From the NCBI RefSeq assembly GCF_024347495.1, contig NZ_AP025491.1, positions 1,364,001 to 1,428,000 of the forward strand: 64,000 nt of DNA. Reading direction: 5' to 3'. The translations under genes were made by a program, and so were the position numbers. This document shows positions 51,822-60,700 of the stretch, piece by piece. Position 1 is the stretch's first letter. Every line of letters begins with the position of its first letter. Below the pieces are notes generated by a model. That model did not search any database, was not told where the DNA came from, and worked only from the letters and a program-made list of their open reading frames with translations. Origin of the DNA: Vibrio gallaecicus. GTDB taxonomy: Bacteria; Pseudomonadota; Gammaproteobacteria; Enterobacterales; Vibrionaceae.

Positions 51822-52625
51822 CTAAATGAGCTTGTTACGAATATGGATTACTACGGCTTCGGCAATAATCACTACGGCAAAAATACTCACTAACACCATG
51901 GATACTTTCTGCCATTCAAATAGGTTTTGAGCATCATTTAGAATAACGCCAATACCACCCGCACCAACTAGCCCTAACACTGCTGACTCTCGTACATTGA
52001 TATCCCAACGGAATAAAACAATAGAGTAAAAAGCTGGCATCACTTGAGGCCAATAACCTTTAAGTAAAATACTCATCCAAGAAGCGCCAGTCGCTTTCAA
52101 CGCTTCAATTGGCCCCATGTTCACTTCAGCAATGGCTTCCGCTAACAGCTTCCCTACAAAGCCGATACTACGAATGGCAATCGCCATAATGCCTGCAAGA
52201 ACACCAGGGCCAAACAGTGCAATAAACAAGAGTGCCCACACTAATGAATTCACAGAACGAGAAGACACAAGAAAGAATTGAGCAACCCAATTTAGTGCTT
52301 TATTAGGCGTAATATTTGGCGCATTCAATAACGCTAAAGGAATAGCAAAAACCAAGGTAAACAAAGTACCTAAAGTTGCGATATGCAACGTTTCAATCAT
52401 CGCTGCATGAATGGACTCTGGATAGAATGCATAATCAAGCGGCACCATGCGTTCAAACATATCTGCAAACTGAGCTGGGGCGTCATACAAGAACTCTGGA
52501 ATCACTTCAACAGTCTGCCATGACCACACAATCGCACACACTAAGCTAAGGTAAATCGCAAACCGAGCGATGCGCTCATTAAACGTAAAACGTTGCCATT
52601 CTTTATCTATAGAAGCCGTTGTCAT
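51822..52625 (-). CDS. phnE: Phosphonate-type ABC transporter permease (second PhnE)
   Basis: A 267-residue inner-membrane permease of the PhnE type with about six membrane segments. The EAA-type coupling loop AEVNMGPIEALKATGASWMSIL (about residues 165-187) meets the ATPase. It is the last gene of the operon and overlaps the other permease gene by one base (TAATG). Two different permeases suggest a heterodimeric channel. It shares the substrate of the PhnD-like protein encoded first. Confidence 0.92.
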   Translation of the reverse strand: MTTASIDKEWQRFTFNERIARFAIYLSLVCAIVWSWQTVEVIPEFLYDAPAQFADMFERMVPLDYAFYPESIHAAMIETLHIATLGTLFTLVFAIPLALLNAPNITPNKALNWVAQFFLVSSRSVNSLVWALLFIALFGPGVLAGIMAIAIRSIGFVGKLLAEAIAEVNMGPIEALKATGASWMSILLKGYWPQVMPAFYSIVLFRWDINVRESAVLGLVGAGGIGVILNDAQNLFEWQKVSMVLVSIFAVVIIAEAVVIHIRNKLI

Positions 52626-53461
52626 TAGAAGACTCTCCTAACAATATTTGAAAGAAATTCACCTACAAGAATCAATGCGATTATGGTCATCAATATAGCC
52701 GCAACAAAATCGTAATCAAAACGCTGGAATGCCGAGAAAAGAGTGCCACCTAAACCGCCAGCACCAACAATGCCGACCATAGTAGAATTACGTAAATTCG
52801 AGTCCAGCTGGTAACTTGCAAAACCAATGAAGCGGGTAAATACTTGTGGCATAACAGCATATAGGATCACGCTAGTGAAACTTGCCCCTGTCGCTTTTAT
52901 CGCTTCCACAGGTTTAAACGAGATTTCTTCAATAGCTTCTGCGAACAACTTGGCAATGAAACCAATTGAAGCAAAAACCAAAGTTAAGATCCCAGCCAAA
53001 GCGCCAAAGCCCACGGCTTTCACAAACAGAATTGCGATGATCACTGGGTGAAAAGAACGACATAAAGCAATGAAGCCACGTATCGGCGTTGAAACAATTG
53101 AAGGCATCATATTTCTAGCAGCAAGCAAGCCTAAAAATAGTGAAATAACAATGCCAAAGAAGCTCGAAATAATCGCAATCTGCAAACTCTCAGCCAGACC
53201 GCTCAGCAGTAAACTGGTGCGAGAAAAATCTGGCGGGAACATCCTTGCAAGTAATCGCTCACTTTCGCCAAACCCTATAATAAGCCGATCAAACGTTAAG
53301 CCTAATGTCGAAAAGCTATAGAACAGATACGCTACAATCGCAGCCATAATTGCTCGATTCGTCCACGACGTTTTAAAAGGGTTTTCCCTATTTACTGCTT
53401 TTCTTGAAGCATGCGTACTTGATGAGTTCTGAACAGCACTATCTTGTGTTAATCCAGCCAT
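52625..53461 (-). CDS. phnE: Phosphonate-type ABC transporter permease (first PhnE)
   Basis: A 278-residue permease of the same family as the next gene. A polar N-terminal tail of about 30 residues is followed by about six membrane segments and the coupling loop [22 protein letters not shown]. It overlaps the ATPase gene by 13 bases and the other permease by one, so translation is coupled throughout. Confidence 0.92.
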   Translation of the reverse strand: MAGLTQDSAVQNSSSTHASRKAVNRENPFKTSWTNRAIMAAIVAYLFYSFSTLGLTFDRLIIGFGESERLLARMFPPDFSRTSLLLSGLAESLQIAIISSFFGIVISLFLGLLAARNMMPSIVSTPIRGFIALCRSFHPVIIAILFVKAVGFGALAGILTLVFASIGFIAKLFAEAIEEISFKPVEAIKATGASFTSVILYAVMPQVFTRFIGFASYQLDSNLRNSTMVGIVGAGGLGGTLFSAFQRFDYDFVAAILMTIIALILVGEFLSNIVRRVF

Positions 53462-54219
53462 GATTCACCCCCATAAATGATTTTTAGATCATCTTCTGAG
53501 ATCCCTTCAGGGCTGCCATCGTAGTGAACTTTACCATTACACATTCCAATGATGCGTTTCGCGTAACGTTTCGCTAAGTTCACATCATGAATGTTAACCA
53601 GAACTGGAATGTTTTTCTGTTCAGCGAAGGTTTCCATTAACTCCATAATCTCAACCGCTGTTTTAGGGTCAAGTGATGACGTGGGTTCATCAGCCAACAA
53701 TATATATGGGTCTTGCATGACCGCACGGGCGATACCGACACGTTGTCTTTGCCCGCCAGACAAACTATCCGCTCGTTGGTTCGCGAAATCTTGTAAACCG
53801 ACAAATTCGAGTAGCTCAAAGGCTTTATTTAAGTCTTCAGTTGAGTAGTTTCGACGCCATGCATTCCACGCCGACATGTAACCCAAACGCCCGCTTAATA
53901 CGTTTTCGATGACGGTTAAGCGCTCAACTAAATTGTATTCTTGAAAAACCATGCCGATATGGCGACGCTGCATTCGAAGCGCTTGTCCTTTCAGTTGAGT
54001 AAGATCGGCACCATCAAATATGATTTCACCTTGGCTAGGATCGTTTAGACGGTTGATACAGCGTAGAAGCGTACTTTTACCTGTGCCTGATGGTCCGATA
54101 ATGGCGATAATACCTGGTTCATCAATATCAATATTAATGCCTTTAAGAATCGGCTTACCTGCCACATATTCATGAAACAGGTTATTAATCTTTATTCCTT
54201 CATAGCTTGCGACAGCCAT
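53449..54219 (-). CDS. phnC: Phosphonate-type ABC transporter ATPase
   Basis: A 256-residue ATPase. Walker [10 protein letters not shown] near residue 42, Q-loop [13 protein letters not shown], signature [14 protein letters not shown] near 150, Walker [14 protein letters not shown] and the switch NIHDVNLA are all in place. It closely follows PhnC architecture. It is separated from phnD by a 210-base gap that includes a strong hairpin, and is coupled to the permeases downstream. Confidence 0.94.
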   Translation of the reverse strand: MAVASYEGIKINNLFHEYVAGKPILKGINIDIDEPGIIAIIGPSGTGKSTLLRCINRLNDPSQGEIIFDGADLTQLKGQALRMQRRHIGMVFQEYNLVERLTVIENVLSGRLGYMSAWNAWRRNYSTEDLNKAFELLEFVGLQDFANQRADSLSGGQRQRVGIARAVMQDPYILLADEPTSSLDPKTAVEIMELMETFAEQKNIPVLVNIHDVNLAKRYAKRIIGMCNGKVHYDGSPEGISEDDLKIIYGGESWLD

Positions 54220-54249
54220 ACTGCATTTCCTTGTGCAAAATTTAAGATG

Positions 54250-54278
54250 ATCTATGCCCTACCCGTGAGGGCATAGAT
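54250..54278 (-). other. Intercistronic hairpin between phnD and phnC
   Basis: Perfect 11-base stem ATCTATGCCCT / AGGGCATAGAT with a 7-base loop and no T-tract. It lies in the phnD-phnC gap. Such hairpins protect the upstream message, so it may raise binding protein over membrane parts. Confidence 0.75.
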
Positions 54279-54429
54279 TTAAAATGCGCTTATCAATTGG
54301 ATAAGCTAAAGAGGTAAATGTGATTATTGTTTGGTTAAGCGTGTAATCTGTAACTAGTGAAAGCTATTCGTTATTGGTGAGTCGTTATCTAGTAACGCTC
54401 TCCAATAACAATCACGAGTTAATGAGGCG

Positions 54430-55470
54430 CTACTGGCTAGCCGCTTGTTTTGCTAACGCCGCTGCTTTTTTCTTCGCACGCTTCGCAGCATCTTTCTCTG
54501 CTAACTTCTTCAAACCAGTTTTTGTGTAAGCCGTACCGGTTGCGTGTGCAATATCACGAATGACATCCCATTCTTCTTGGTATGAAATTGGAGAGAATCG
54601 GTCTGCACCTTTGAATGAGGCACTCATTTCTTCAGTAAAGCGGTAACTGAAGAACGCTTCTTCAATCTTCTCAACCAATTCTGGTTTTAGGTTGTAAGCA
54701 TAACCAAATGCAGAGGTAGGGAAGCGAGGGCTGCGGTAAATAATTTTTAGTTCAGAATCATCAACTCGTCCTGCTGCCACCATGCGATCATAGACATCCG
54801 ATGCCACGGGTGCTGCATCATAATCCCCATTAAACACGCCTAGAATTGATTGGTCGTGCTTACCTGAGTAAAGTACTTTGTAGTCTTCATCTGGCACTAA
54901 ACCTTTCGCAGGGAATAAAGCTCGTGGGGCAAGGTTACCAGAGTTGGAAGAAGCAGAAGTATGCGCAACCTTTTTGCCTTTCAAGTCAGCCATAGTATTA
55001 ATACCGCTGTCTTTACGAACAATAGTGATTAAGTTATAGCCTTGGAAACCTGATTCATCACCTTTCACAGCGATTGGTACGTAACCCGCTAAGTTAACGG
55101 CATAGCCCGTAGGACCTGTAGAGAATCCAGCAACATGAAGTCGGCCTGAACGCATAGCTTCAACTTGAGCTGAGTTAGAGTGAACCGTGTAATAAATAAC
55201 GCGTTTACCAGTAATCTTGCTCAAGTGAGCTTGGAAATCAGCAAACGCATCTTTGTACAATGCAGGGTCTTCTACTGGTGTATAGGTAAACACAAGCGTA
55301 CTTGGATCATTCCATTCATCAGGATTCTTTGGTGAATCGGCAACCAAATCTTGGTTTTCATCACAGTATCTATCGTCTAGCACACCACGGCTAGAGCAGT
55401 CGCTTGCCATAGCCATTGATGGAAGCAGTAATGAGCTAGCGATTAACAGTCCTTTAACACTGATTTTCAT
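54430..55470 (-). CDS. phnD: Phosphate/phosphonate-type periplasmic binding protein, PhnD-like
   Basis: A 346-residue binding protein. The signal peptide ends near MAMA (residue 22). The body has the PhnD fold: TYTPVEDPALYKDAFADF, then the ligand-binding loops VHSNSAQVEAMRSGRLHVAG and HTSASSNSGNLAPRALF, and DAAPVASDVYDRM. The C-terminus is an unusual Lys/Ala-rich tail. I take the ATG at 55470 with AAGG seven bases before it. First gene of the phnD-C-E-E unit, with a sigma-54 element 45 bases upstream of its start. Ligand unproven: a phosphonate, phosphite or phosphate ester. Confidence 0.9.
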   Translation of the reverse strand: MKISVKGLLIASSLLLPSMAMASDCSSRGVLDDRYCDENQDLVADSPKNPDEWNDPSTLVFTYTPVEDPALYKDAFADFQAHLSKITGKRVIYYTVHSNSAQVEAMRSGRLHVAGFSTGPTGYAVNLAGYVPIAVKGDESGFQGYNLITIVRKDSGINTMADLKGKKVAHTSASSNSGNLAPRALFPAKGLVPDEDYKVLYSGKHDQSILGVFNGDYDAAPVASDVYDRMVAAGRVDDSELKIIYRSPRFPTSAFGYAYNLKPELVEKIEEAFFSYRFTEEMSASFKGADRFSPISYQEEWDVIRDIAHATGTAYTKTGLKKLAEKDAAKRAKKKAAALAKQAASQ

Positions 55471-55514
55471 ATTCAAACCTTATTTTACTTATTGTTGAAA
55501 GTCGAACTCACTAT

Positions 55515-55530
55515 TGCACCCTTCATGCCA
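55515..55530 (-). promoter_or_regulatory. Sigma-54 promoter of phnD-phnC-phnE-phnE
   Basis: TGGCATGAAGGGTGCA on the minus strand matches the consensus TGGCACG-N4-TTGCA except at two positions, with the invariant GG and GC exactly 12 apart. The predicted start of transcription leaves a 5' leader of about 33 bases before the phnD ATG. Confidence 0.85.
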
Positions 55531-55590
55531 AAAAAATAATTATTACTTTTCAACAACTTAAATTGAGCAACTAAAACACCACTCTAGTAT

Positions 55591-55606
55591 GAGTCATAAG
55601 TGTCCA
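55591..55606. promoter_or_regulatory. Putative activator site UAS-1
   Basis: GAGTCA-TAAG-TGTCCA, an interrupted dyad, about 61 bases upstream of the -24 element. Same pattern as at 55625 and 57205. Confidence 0.65.
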
Positions 55607-55624
55607 AAGGTATTTAGTTAGTTT

Positions 55625-55640
55625 GGGTCACTTTTGTCCC
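55625..55640. promoter_or_regulatory. Putative activator site UAS-2
   Basis: GGGTCA-CTTT-TGTCCC, the best dyad of the three (5 of 6 paired positions), 34 bases centre to centre from UAS-1, about three helical turns. Confidence 0.7.
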
Positions 55641-55664
55641 TTACTTTCCCACACAAAAATCTTA

Positions 55665-55695
55665 AACAAAAAAAGAGCCCGAAGGCTCTTTTCAA
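55665..55695 (-). terminator. Terminator of the glpQ-like gene
   Basis: On the minus strand AAAAGAGCC-TTCG-GGCTCTTTT with a long T-run. It separates the glpQ-like unit from the phnD promoter. Confidence 0.92.
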
Positions 55696-55771
55696 TATAA
55701 CTAACCGCTTGTACTTATATCAATATTAGTTAATAACGTTGGTTAGTAATATATGTTAAGTAAAATCTTAA

Positions 55772-56992
55772 TTAAGACTTACTATTCATACAGTTATCAT
55801 AGTAAGTCACGGTCGCAGGCCAATCACTGAATACACCCAGTACGCCCACATCTTGCGCGAGCACGTCTAACATTTTCATCATGTCGCCATCATTATTAAT
55901 GCCTTGCTTAACCGTTTGATAGTACCAGCCGCCACCTTGATCAAGTGGACCTGAACGCTCCAAAGTCCAAGCAATAATATCTAGGTCCGCTTCTTTCGCT
56001 AACTTCGCATAGTTAGATGCGACCATTTCATTTTTGTCATTCAGATCAACCAGTGCAAATAGTGGTGGAGCAATAATATTCACGCCCGCATCGCGCAGCT
56101 CTTTCATATTTTTCACTGACGCAACAAAATCCGCTTGATCATATACACGATCATCTAAGTACACGGCTTGTTTTCCGAATTTAGGCGCTTTATTTACCCA
56201 GTACTTCACGTCATCTAGGTTGAATGATTGCAAGTAAGTCTCTGATGGTTTGAAGCCCGCTTCTTTTAACTCATCAACTAGCTTTTGAGCATACATCTCT
56301 TGAGAGAAGCCATTGAACGGCATTTCCACTGAAGCCGACTTCAGTTCAGGAGTAACCTTCACACCATGTGCTTTAAATAGCTCTGCACTTTCAGCGTGTG
56401 TCATTAACGTCCCACTTTGACTATATAAGTCTGTGCGCCAGCCTGGAGTACCATTCATGTACTCTTCAACCGTTGTCGCTTTAGGGTTAGCACCATCCAT
56501 TTTACCTTTCAGAGTTCTAAATTCCGCTAGAGTAAAATCTGATGTTCGGCATTCAACTTGTGCATCTTCCCCAGTTGCAGGGTTTGCTGGTGTAAATGGC
56601 GTTGAGCATTTCTTTGCAAGCTCAGGGTGAGCCAAAACATCTGTTGTGGTGTGAAGATCACTCTGAGAGTGACGACAAACAAGCTCTTTATCTTTGGTAA
56701 ACGTCACGTCACATTCAACGACACCCGCTCCCATTTGAATCGCAGCTAGGTACGATTCTTTGGTGTGCTCCGGAAACTGCATAGCAGCTCCACGGTGACC
56801 AATTGAAAAATCGCTGCGATGAAAAGGTCCCTCACTACAACTCAGTAGCTTGGTTTTTAAAGGGCTCTCATCCATATTGTTGACTAAAAAGAGGGGACGA
56901 GGACCTAAGTTTGCTGACTCTTGAGCTGCCCATGCAGTCATTGAGCTTAGCCCTAGAACTAGGGCAATAGACCCCTTCAGTATTTGCTTCAT
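55772..56992 (-). CDS. Periplasmic glycerophosphodiester phosphodiesterase, GlpQ-like
   Basis: A 406-residue exported GDPD-family enzyme. The signal peptide ends near TAWA (residue 22). Catalytic marks: HRG at 66-68, EHT at 75-77, Glu93 and Asp95 in VECDVTF, and His108 in [13 protein letters not shown], a variant loop seen in a GlpQ-like subgroup. Six or more cysteines suggest disulfides. I take the ATG at 56992 with AAGGAG eight bases before it. It should release glycerol phosphate and an alcohol, or act on a related phosphodiester. Own sigma-54 element upstream and own terminator. Confidence 0.9.
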   Translation of the reverse strand: MKQILKGSIALVLGLSSMTAWAAQESANLGPRPLFLVNNMDESPLKTKLLSCSEGPFHRSDFSIGHRGAAMQFPEHTKESYLAAIQMGAGVVECDVTFTKDKELVCRHSQSDLHTTTDVLAHPELAKKCSTPFTPANPATGEDAQVECRTSDFTLAEFRTLKGKMDGANPKATTVEEYMNGTPGWRTDLYSQSGTLMTHAESAELFKAHGVKVTPELKSASVEMPFNGFSQEMYAQKLVDELKEAGFKPSETYLQSFNLDDVKYWVNKAPKFGKQAVYLDDRVYDQADFVASVKNMKELRDAGVNIIAPPLFALVDLNDKNEMVASNYAKLAKEADLDIIAWTLERSGPLDQGGGWYYQTVKQGINNDGDMMKMLDVLAQDVGVLGVFSDWPATVTYYDNCMNSKS

Positions 56993-57126
56993 GTTTGTAT
57001 CTCCTTGCAAAAGCAATTTTTCTTTTACTTTCCATTATTAGACCAAATCGATATTGAACTACCGCGATACAGGTTTGCGGTAATACCAAAATTGGACTCC
57101 TGTGAACTTGCGCCACAACCATCAAT

Positions 57127-57142
57127 TGCACGCATTGTGCCA
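57127..57142 (-). promoter_or_regulatory. Sigma-54 promoter of the glpQ-like gene
   Basis: TGGCACAATGCGTGCA on the minus strand: consensus TGGCAC, GG and GC 12 apart. The predicted leader to the ATG at 56992 is about 124 bases. Confidence 0.85.
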
Positions 57143-57204
57143 AATACTAAAATTCTTTTATTACAATCACTTGAAGTATTAGTTAATTTATAAGGCAAAT
57201 AAAT

Positions 57205-57220
57205 GGGTCATTAATGTCTT
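57205..57220. promoter_or_regulatory. Putative activator site UAS-3
   Basis: GGGTCA-TTAA-TGTCTT, matching the two sites before phnD in both half-sites and gap, 63 bases upstream of the glpQ-like -24 element. Confidence 0.65.
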
Positions 57221-57276
57221 TATTAAATTTCTATGGTTTGTGCTTCTCTTTTATCCATACTTAACCCTCTTAACTC

Positions 57277-57346
57277 TTAGCCATTAGCCATTAGCCATTA
57301 GCCATTAGCCATTAGCCATTAGCCATTAGCCATTAGCCATTAGCCA
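57277..57346. repeat. Ten perfect tandem copies of the heptamer TTAGCCA
   Basis: A 70-base array ending 13 bases short of the sigma-54 regulator stop codon, on its downstream side. Read on the regulator's strand the unit is TGGCTAA, giving a TAA in all three frames. Unit purity is complete. Confidence 0.97.
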
Positions 57347-57359
57347 TGATAAGAGAGCA

Positions 57360-58730
57360 CTAAGCTTTGAAGCTGTCTTTATCTAATTGGTGTTTCTTCA
57401 TTTTTCGATAAAGCGTTTTTCGGGGTAAATTCAATTTACTCGACACTTCATTTATATTGCCTCCCGCTTCTATGAGGGCTTCAGTTAATACGTTTCTTTC
57501 GTATTGCTCCATCTGCTTTTCAAAGGCGAAATCTTCCCCTGTAGACTCACAAATTGGCGATTGAAGATCAAACCCATCCCCGACAATACCTAAGACGAAC
57601 CTATCTGCCACATTACGTAATTCACGCACGTTGCCAGGCCATTCGTGCCGGCAAAGCTGTTGTATTTGCTCAGGGTAAATTGTGGAAGGTCGCGTTCTGT
57701 ACTTTTGGCTGGCTTGGATGACAAAATGTCTAAACAGCACCTGAATATCTTCTTTACGCTGGCGAAGGGCGGGTAGATTTAAGCTCGCAATATTTAATCG
57801 ATAGAAAAGGTCAGCCCTAAACTCACCCGTTTCACTTAGGCTTGCTAAATCAGCTTTACTGGCCGCTACAACTACAATATCTACTGGGATTAACTCATTC
57901 CCTCCGACTCGTTCAATCATGCGTTCTTGAATGACTCGAAGTAGCTTGATCTGAACAGTAATCGGCATACTTTCAATTTCATCAAGAAATAGAGTGCCTC
58001 CATTCGCTTGTTCAATTTTACCAATTCGCTTTTTGTTCGCACTGGTGAAAGACCCAGCTTCATGCCCAAACAATTCACTTTCAATGATGCTTTCTGTCAT
58101 ACCACCGCAGTTTATTGCCACAAAAGGCTTAGCTTTTCGCCTGCTGAATTGATGAAGCGCACTGGCTATCACCTCTTTACCAGTACCCGTTTCGCCATTG
58201 ATGATGGTATCCACACCGGTATGAGCCAAAGCCAGAACTTGCTTACGTATTGTGTCCATCGCTTTAGATTGCCCGATCACCACAGACTCAATAGGCAAAA
58301 TATCGCCTTCATCACCTTGAGACGCTTTAGGACGGCTTTGCTCGCTTTGAGCCAAGGCAAGATCGAGTTTTTCAATAAGTTCGTCGGTATTCAATGGCTT
58401 TTCCAGAAAATCGAACGCGCCCAATTTCATGGCTTCAATTGCCATTGGTATATCACCATGACCACTCATAAGAAGTACGGGCACATTTGGTGCTCTATGC
58501 TGAATGGAACTCAATAACGTTAATCCGTCTACCTTTGGCATTCTCACATCACAAAGCACGACAGATTGGCTGTTCGAATTGAGTGATTTCAGCCCCACAT
58601 TAGGGTCAGTAAAAGAGCTAACGCAGAATCCTTCAAGCTCTAACATTTCACTCATGGCTTCAACTACGTCCATTTCGTCGTCAATGAGAACAATATGCTT
58701 TTCAAAGACGGTGTTTTTTTCAAATGTCAT
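57360..58730 (-). CDS. Sigma-54-dependent response regulator (NtrC/DctD/PgtA-like)
   Basis: A 456-residue activator with three domains. The receiver has phosphorylation site Asp61 in LCDVRMPKVDG. The AAA+ domain has Walker A GETGTGKE (179-186) and GGTLFLDEIESM. The Fis-type helix-turn-helix at the C-terminus is GGNINEVSSKLNLPRKTLYRKMKKH. The sigma-54 contact loop, normally GAFTGA, reads GSFTSA (226-231), a notable change. It overlaps the kinase gene by 4 bases (ATGA). It should drive the two sigma-54 promoters at 55515 and 57127. Confidence 0.92.
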   Translation of the reverse strand: MTFEKNTVFEKHIVLIDDEMDVVEAMSEMLELEGFCVSSFTDPNVGLKSLNSNSQSVVLCDVRMPKVDGLTLLSSIQHRAPNVPVLLMSGHGDIPMAIEAMKLGAFDFLEKPLNTDELIEKLDLALAQSEQSRPKASQGDEGDILPIESVVIGQSKAMDTIRKQVLALAHTGVDTIINGETGTGKEVIASALHQFSRRKAKPFVAINCGGMTESIIESELFGHEAGSFTSANKKRIGKIEQANGGTLFLDEIESMPITVQIKLLRVIQERMIERVGGNELIPVDIVVVAASKADLASLSETGEFRADLFYRLNIASLNLPALRQRKEDIQVLFRHFVIQASQKYRTRPSTIYPEQIQQLCRHEWPGNVRELRNVADRFVLGIVGDGFDLQSPICESTGEDFAFEKQMEQYERNVLTEALIEAGGNINEVSSKLNLPRKTLYRKMKKHQLDKDSFKA

Positions 58731-60700
58731 GAGTCTGTGCCTTTTTGAAGTGTGACAATAAATTCGGAGCCTTGGTGTTCAACCGATTTAACATGAATTG
58801 AACCACCAAAATCTTTGATTATGTTGTATGCGATAGACAAACCCAGCCCAAGCCCCTTTCCTGATGATTTACGAGAATAAAAAGGGTCAAAAAGGTGAGG
58901 TAAATCTTCTTGTGGAATACCCAACCCATTATCTTTGACTACAATTTGCACCGATGTTCGTGTTTCTTCGGTTGAGATAATGATGCTAGGGGCGTCTCGT
59001 TTTTCAACGGCATCTAAAGCATTACTGATCAGATTAACCAGCACTTGCTCAAGCCGGATACTGTTGGCTTTCACCCAAAAAGATCCAGTGTTGTCATACA
59101 CAACGGGGACATTATTCTGGCGAGTTTCGAAAAGCTCAATAGCATCACCAATCACCTGTTCAAGCTCGACGTTTTGAATCTTCCCATCGCTTTTTCTTGA
59201 AAAAGCTTTTAAGTGACGAGTAATCGCAGACACCTTTTCCAGCAACCCTTCAATTTTTTGTAGATTCAGAACAACCTTATCTTCACGGCCTTTATCCAAC
59301 CAAAGTTGAGCACTGCGAACGTGGCTATTAACGGCTGTGAGGGGCTGATTTATCTCATGGGTGATCCCTACACTCAATTGCCCTAAAGCCGCTAACTTAC
59401 CCGCTTGTACTAACTCATCTTGCGTAATTCGCAGCTTAGCTTCTGCTATCGTCCGTTCTTCCACTTCAGCTTCTAACTTACGATTAGTTTGTTTCACTGC
59501 TTTCGCCGTCATTTGAAATACCTTTAAGTACTTCGCCATTTGGGTAACTTCATCTTTACCCCTGATGGATACTTCAGTGTCTAAATGCCCCGTTGAGATA
59601 GCGAACATATTGTCTTTTAACTGTAAGAGTCGCTCTAAAATGCTTTTACGAACGTAAAACCACGAAATAGCGGCGGCAGCCAAAATACTGAATAAAGAAA
59701 GAAATAAAGAAAGCTGCTGGTTAGATTGAAGGGAAAGCTGAGCTTCATTAATTGACTGATCAATATTGCGGTTAACGGTACTGGTGTTACGTTCAATTTG
59801 CACCGTCAATTGATTAAGATACTCACGGCTATTTTGCAAAAAGTATTGTTCTTGGTAGCGATAATCCAAAGCTTTGTTCTTAAGTTCATATAAACTGCTC
59901 GAACTGGAAGCTAAGTTGTATATAACAGTAAGTTGATGATCAAGCTCCGGAAAGTCGCTTCTCAGATCACCATTCACCCATAATGCCCACCACTCTTCAC
60001 CAACCTGCTCAAGGCGGTAACTCGTGTAATCGAGTTCATTAAAGCTTGAGTCGTTATACAGCTTTTCAACCAAACCTAATTGGTAATAGAGAAGCGATTT
60101 TAGCTGAGTATATTGAATCTCTTCTTTACGGGCGTCTGGCAAATTATCCAACGAGTCGCTTGCCTGTTGCAGCAAAGGATAAAAGCCTTCGAGTAAGTTA
60201 CGTAACTCTTTATTTAACAATTCCAGTTCAATTTCACTTTGGTAAAGTAAACTCAAACTGTGGTCAACTTGGGCGATAAGATCTTTAAAATAGGCATGAT
60301 AGTCAGGAAAGTTAACCATAATGCCATCCATGACTTCAATTGCGGTCTCAATATCTTGCATGGCTTGCTTACGTTCAATATTGGACTCTGCACCTCCAAG
60401 CTGAGAAGAGGTCGAAATGATCACTCTCACCATGTCATTTAATCGAGCAGCTTGTTCCAAAGCGGGGATCTCGCTTTCTTTCAACTCGACTAAACGCTGA
60501 TTCAAATCTTTAAACGTAAATGATGAAACGACAGACAAAAAAATGGTAGTCAAAGAAAGCATTGCCAAAGCCAGTACTAAACGGTGCCCAATGCCTTTCC
60601 AGCCAAGCCACTTCCGATGAGGGCTATTGATAATAAATGGCGATTGAAAACGCGGCATGCCTTTAAAAACAACACTGGACGGGTCGGATTGACTGCTCAC
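58727..60700 (-). CDS. Sensor histidine kinase (PgtB/DctB-like) with HAMP domain
   Basis: A 657-residue membrane kinase. It has a polar N-terminus, membrane segment 1 (about 37-57), a large helical periplasmic domain (about 60-330), membrane segment 2 (about 332-352), and HAMP (SILERLLQLKDNMFAISTG). HisKA follows with phospho-acceptor His448 in GITHEINQPLTA, then HATPase_c with NLISNALDAVEKR, DNGLGIP and GKGLGLGLS. The all-helical sensor without PAS or Cache resembles PgtB-type kinases. Cotranscribed with, and partner of, the downstream regulator. Signal unknown; an organophosphate is plausible. Confidence 0.92.
   Translation of the reverse strand: MSSQSDPSSVVFKGMPRFQSPFIINSPHRKWLGWKGIGHRLVLALAMLSLTTIFLSVVSSFTFKDLNQRLVELKESEIPALEQAARLNDMVRVIISTSSQLGGAESNIERKQAMQDIETAIEVMDGIMVNFPDYHAYFKDLIAQVDHSLSLLYQSEIELELLNKELRNLLEGFYPLLQQASDSLDNLPDARKEEIQYTQLKSLLYYQLGLVEKLYNDSSFNELDYTSYRLEQVGEEWWALWVNGDLRSDFPELDHQLTVIYNLASSSSSLYELKNKALDYRYQEQYFLQNSREYLNQLTVQIERNTSTVNRNIDQSINEAQLSLQSNQQLSLFLSLFSILAAAAISWFYVRKSILERLLQLKDNMFAISTGHLDTEVSIRGKDEVTQMAKYLKVFQMTAKAVKQTNRKLEAEVEERTIAEAKLRITQDELVQAGKLAALGQLSVGITHEINQPLTAVNSHVRSAQLWLDKGREDKVVLNLQKIEGLLEKVSAITRHLKAFSRKSDGKIQNVELEQVIGDAIELFETRQNNVPVVYDNTGSFWVKANSIRLEQVLVNLISNALDAVEKRDAPSIIISTEETRTSVQIVVKDNGLGIPQEDLPHLFDPFYSRKSSGKGLGLGLSIAYNIIKDFGGSIHVKSVEHQGSEFIVTLQKGTDS

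Noticed and set aside
57277..57346. Tandem array considered as a CRISPR
   Set aside because: Seven-base units in direct contact with no spacers; a simple tandem repeat.
58008..58517. 169-codon frame on the plus strand, antisense to the sigma-54 regulator
   Set aside because: Shadow of a well-conserved coding region; no recognisable product or ribosome site.
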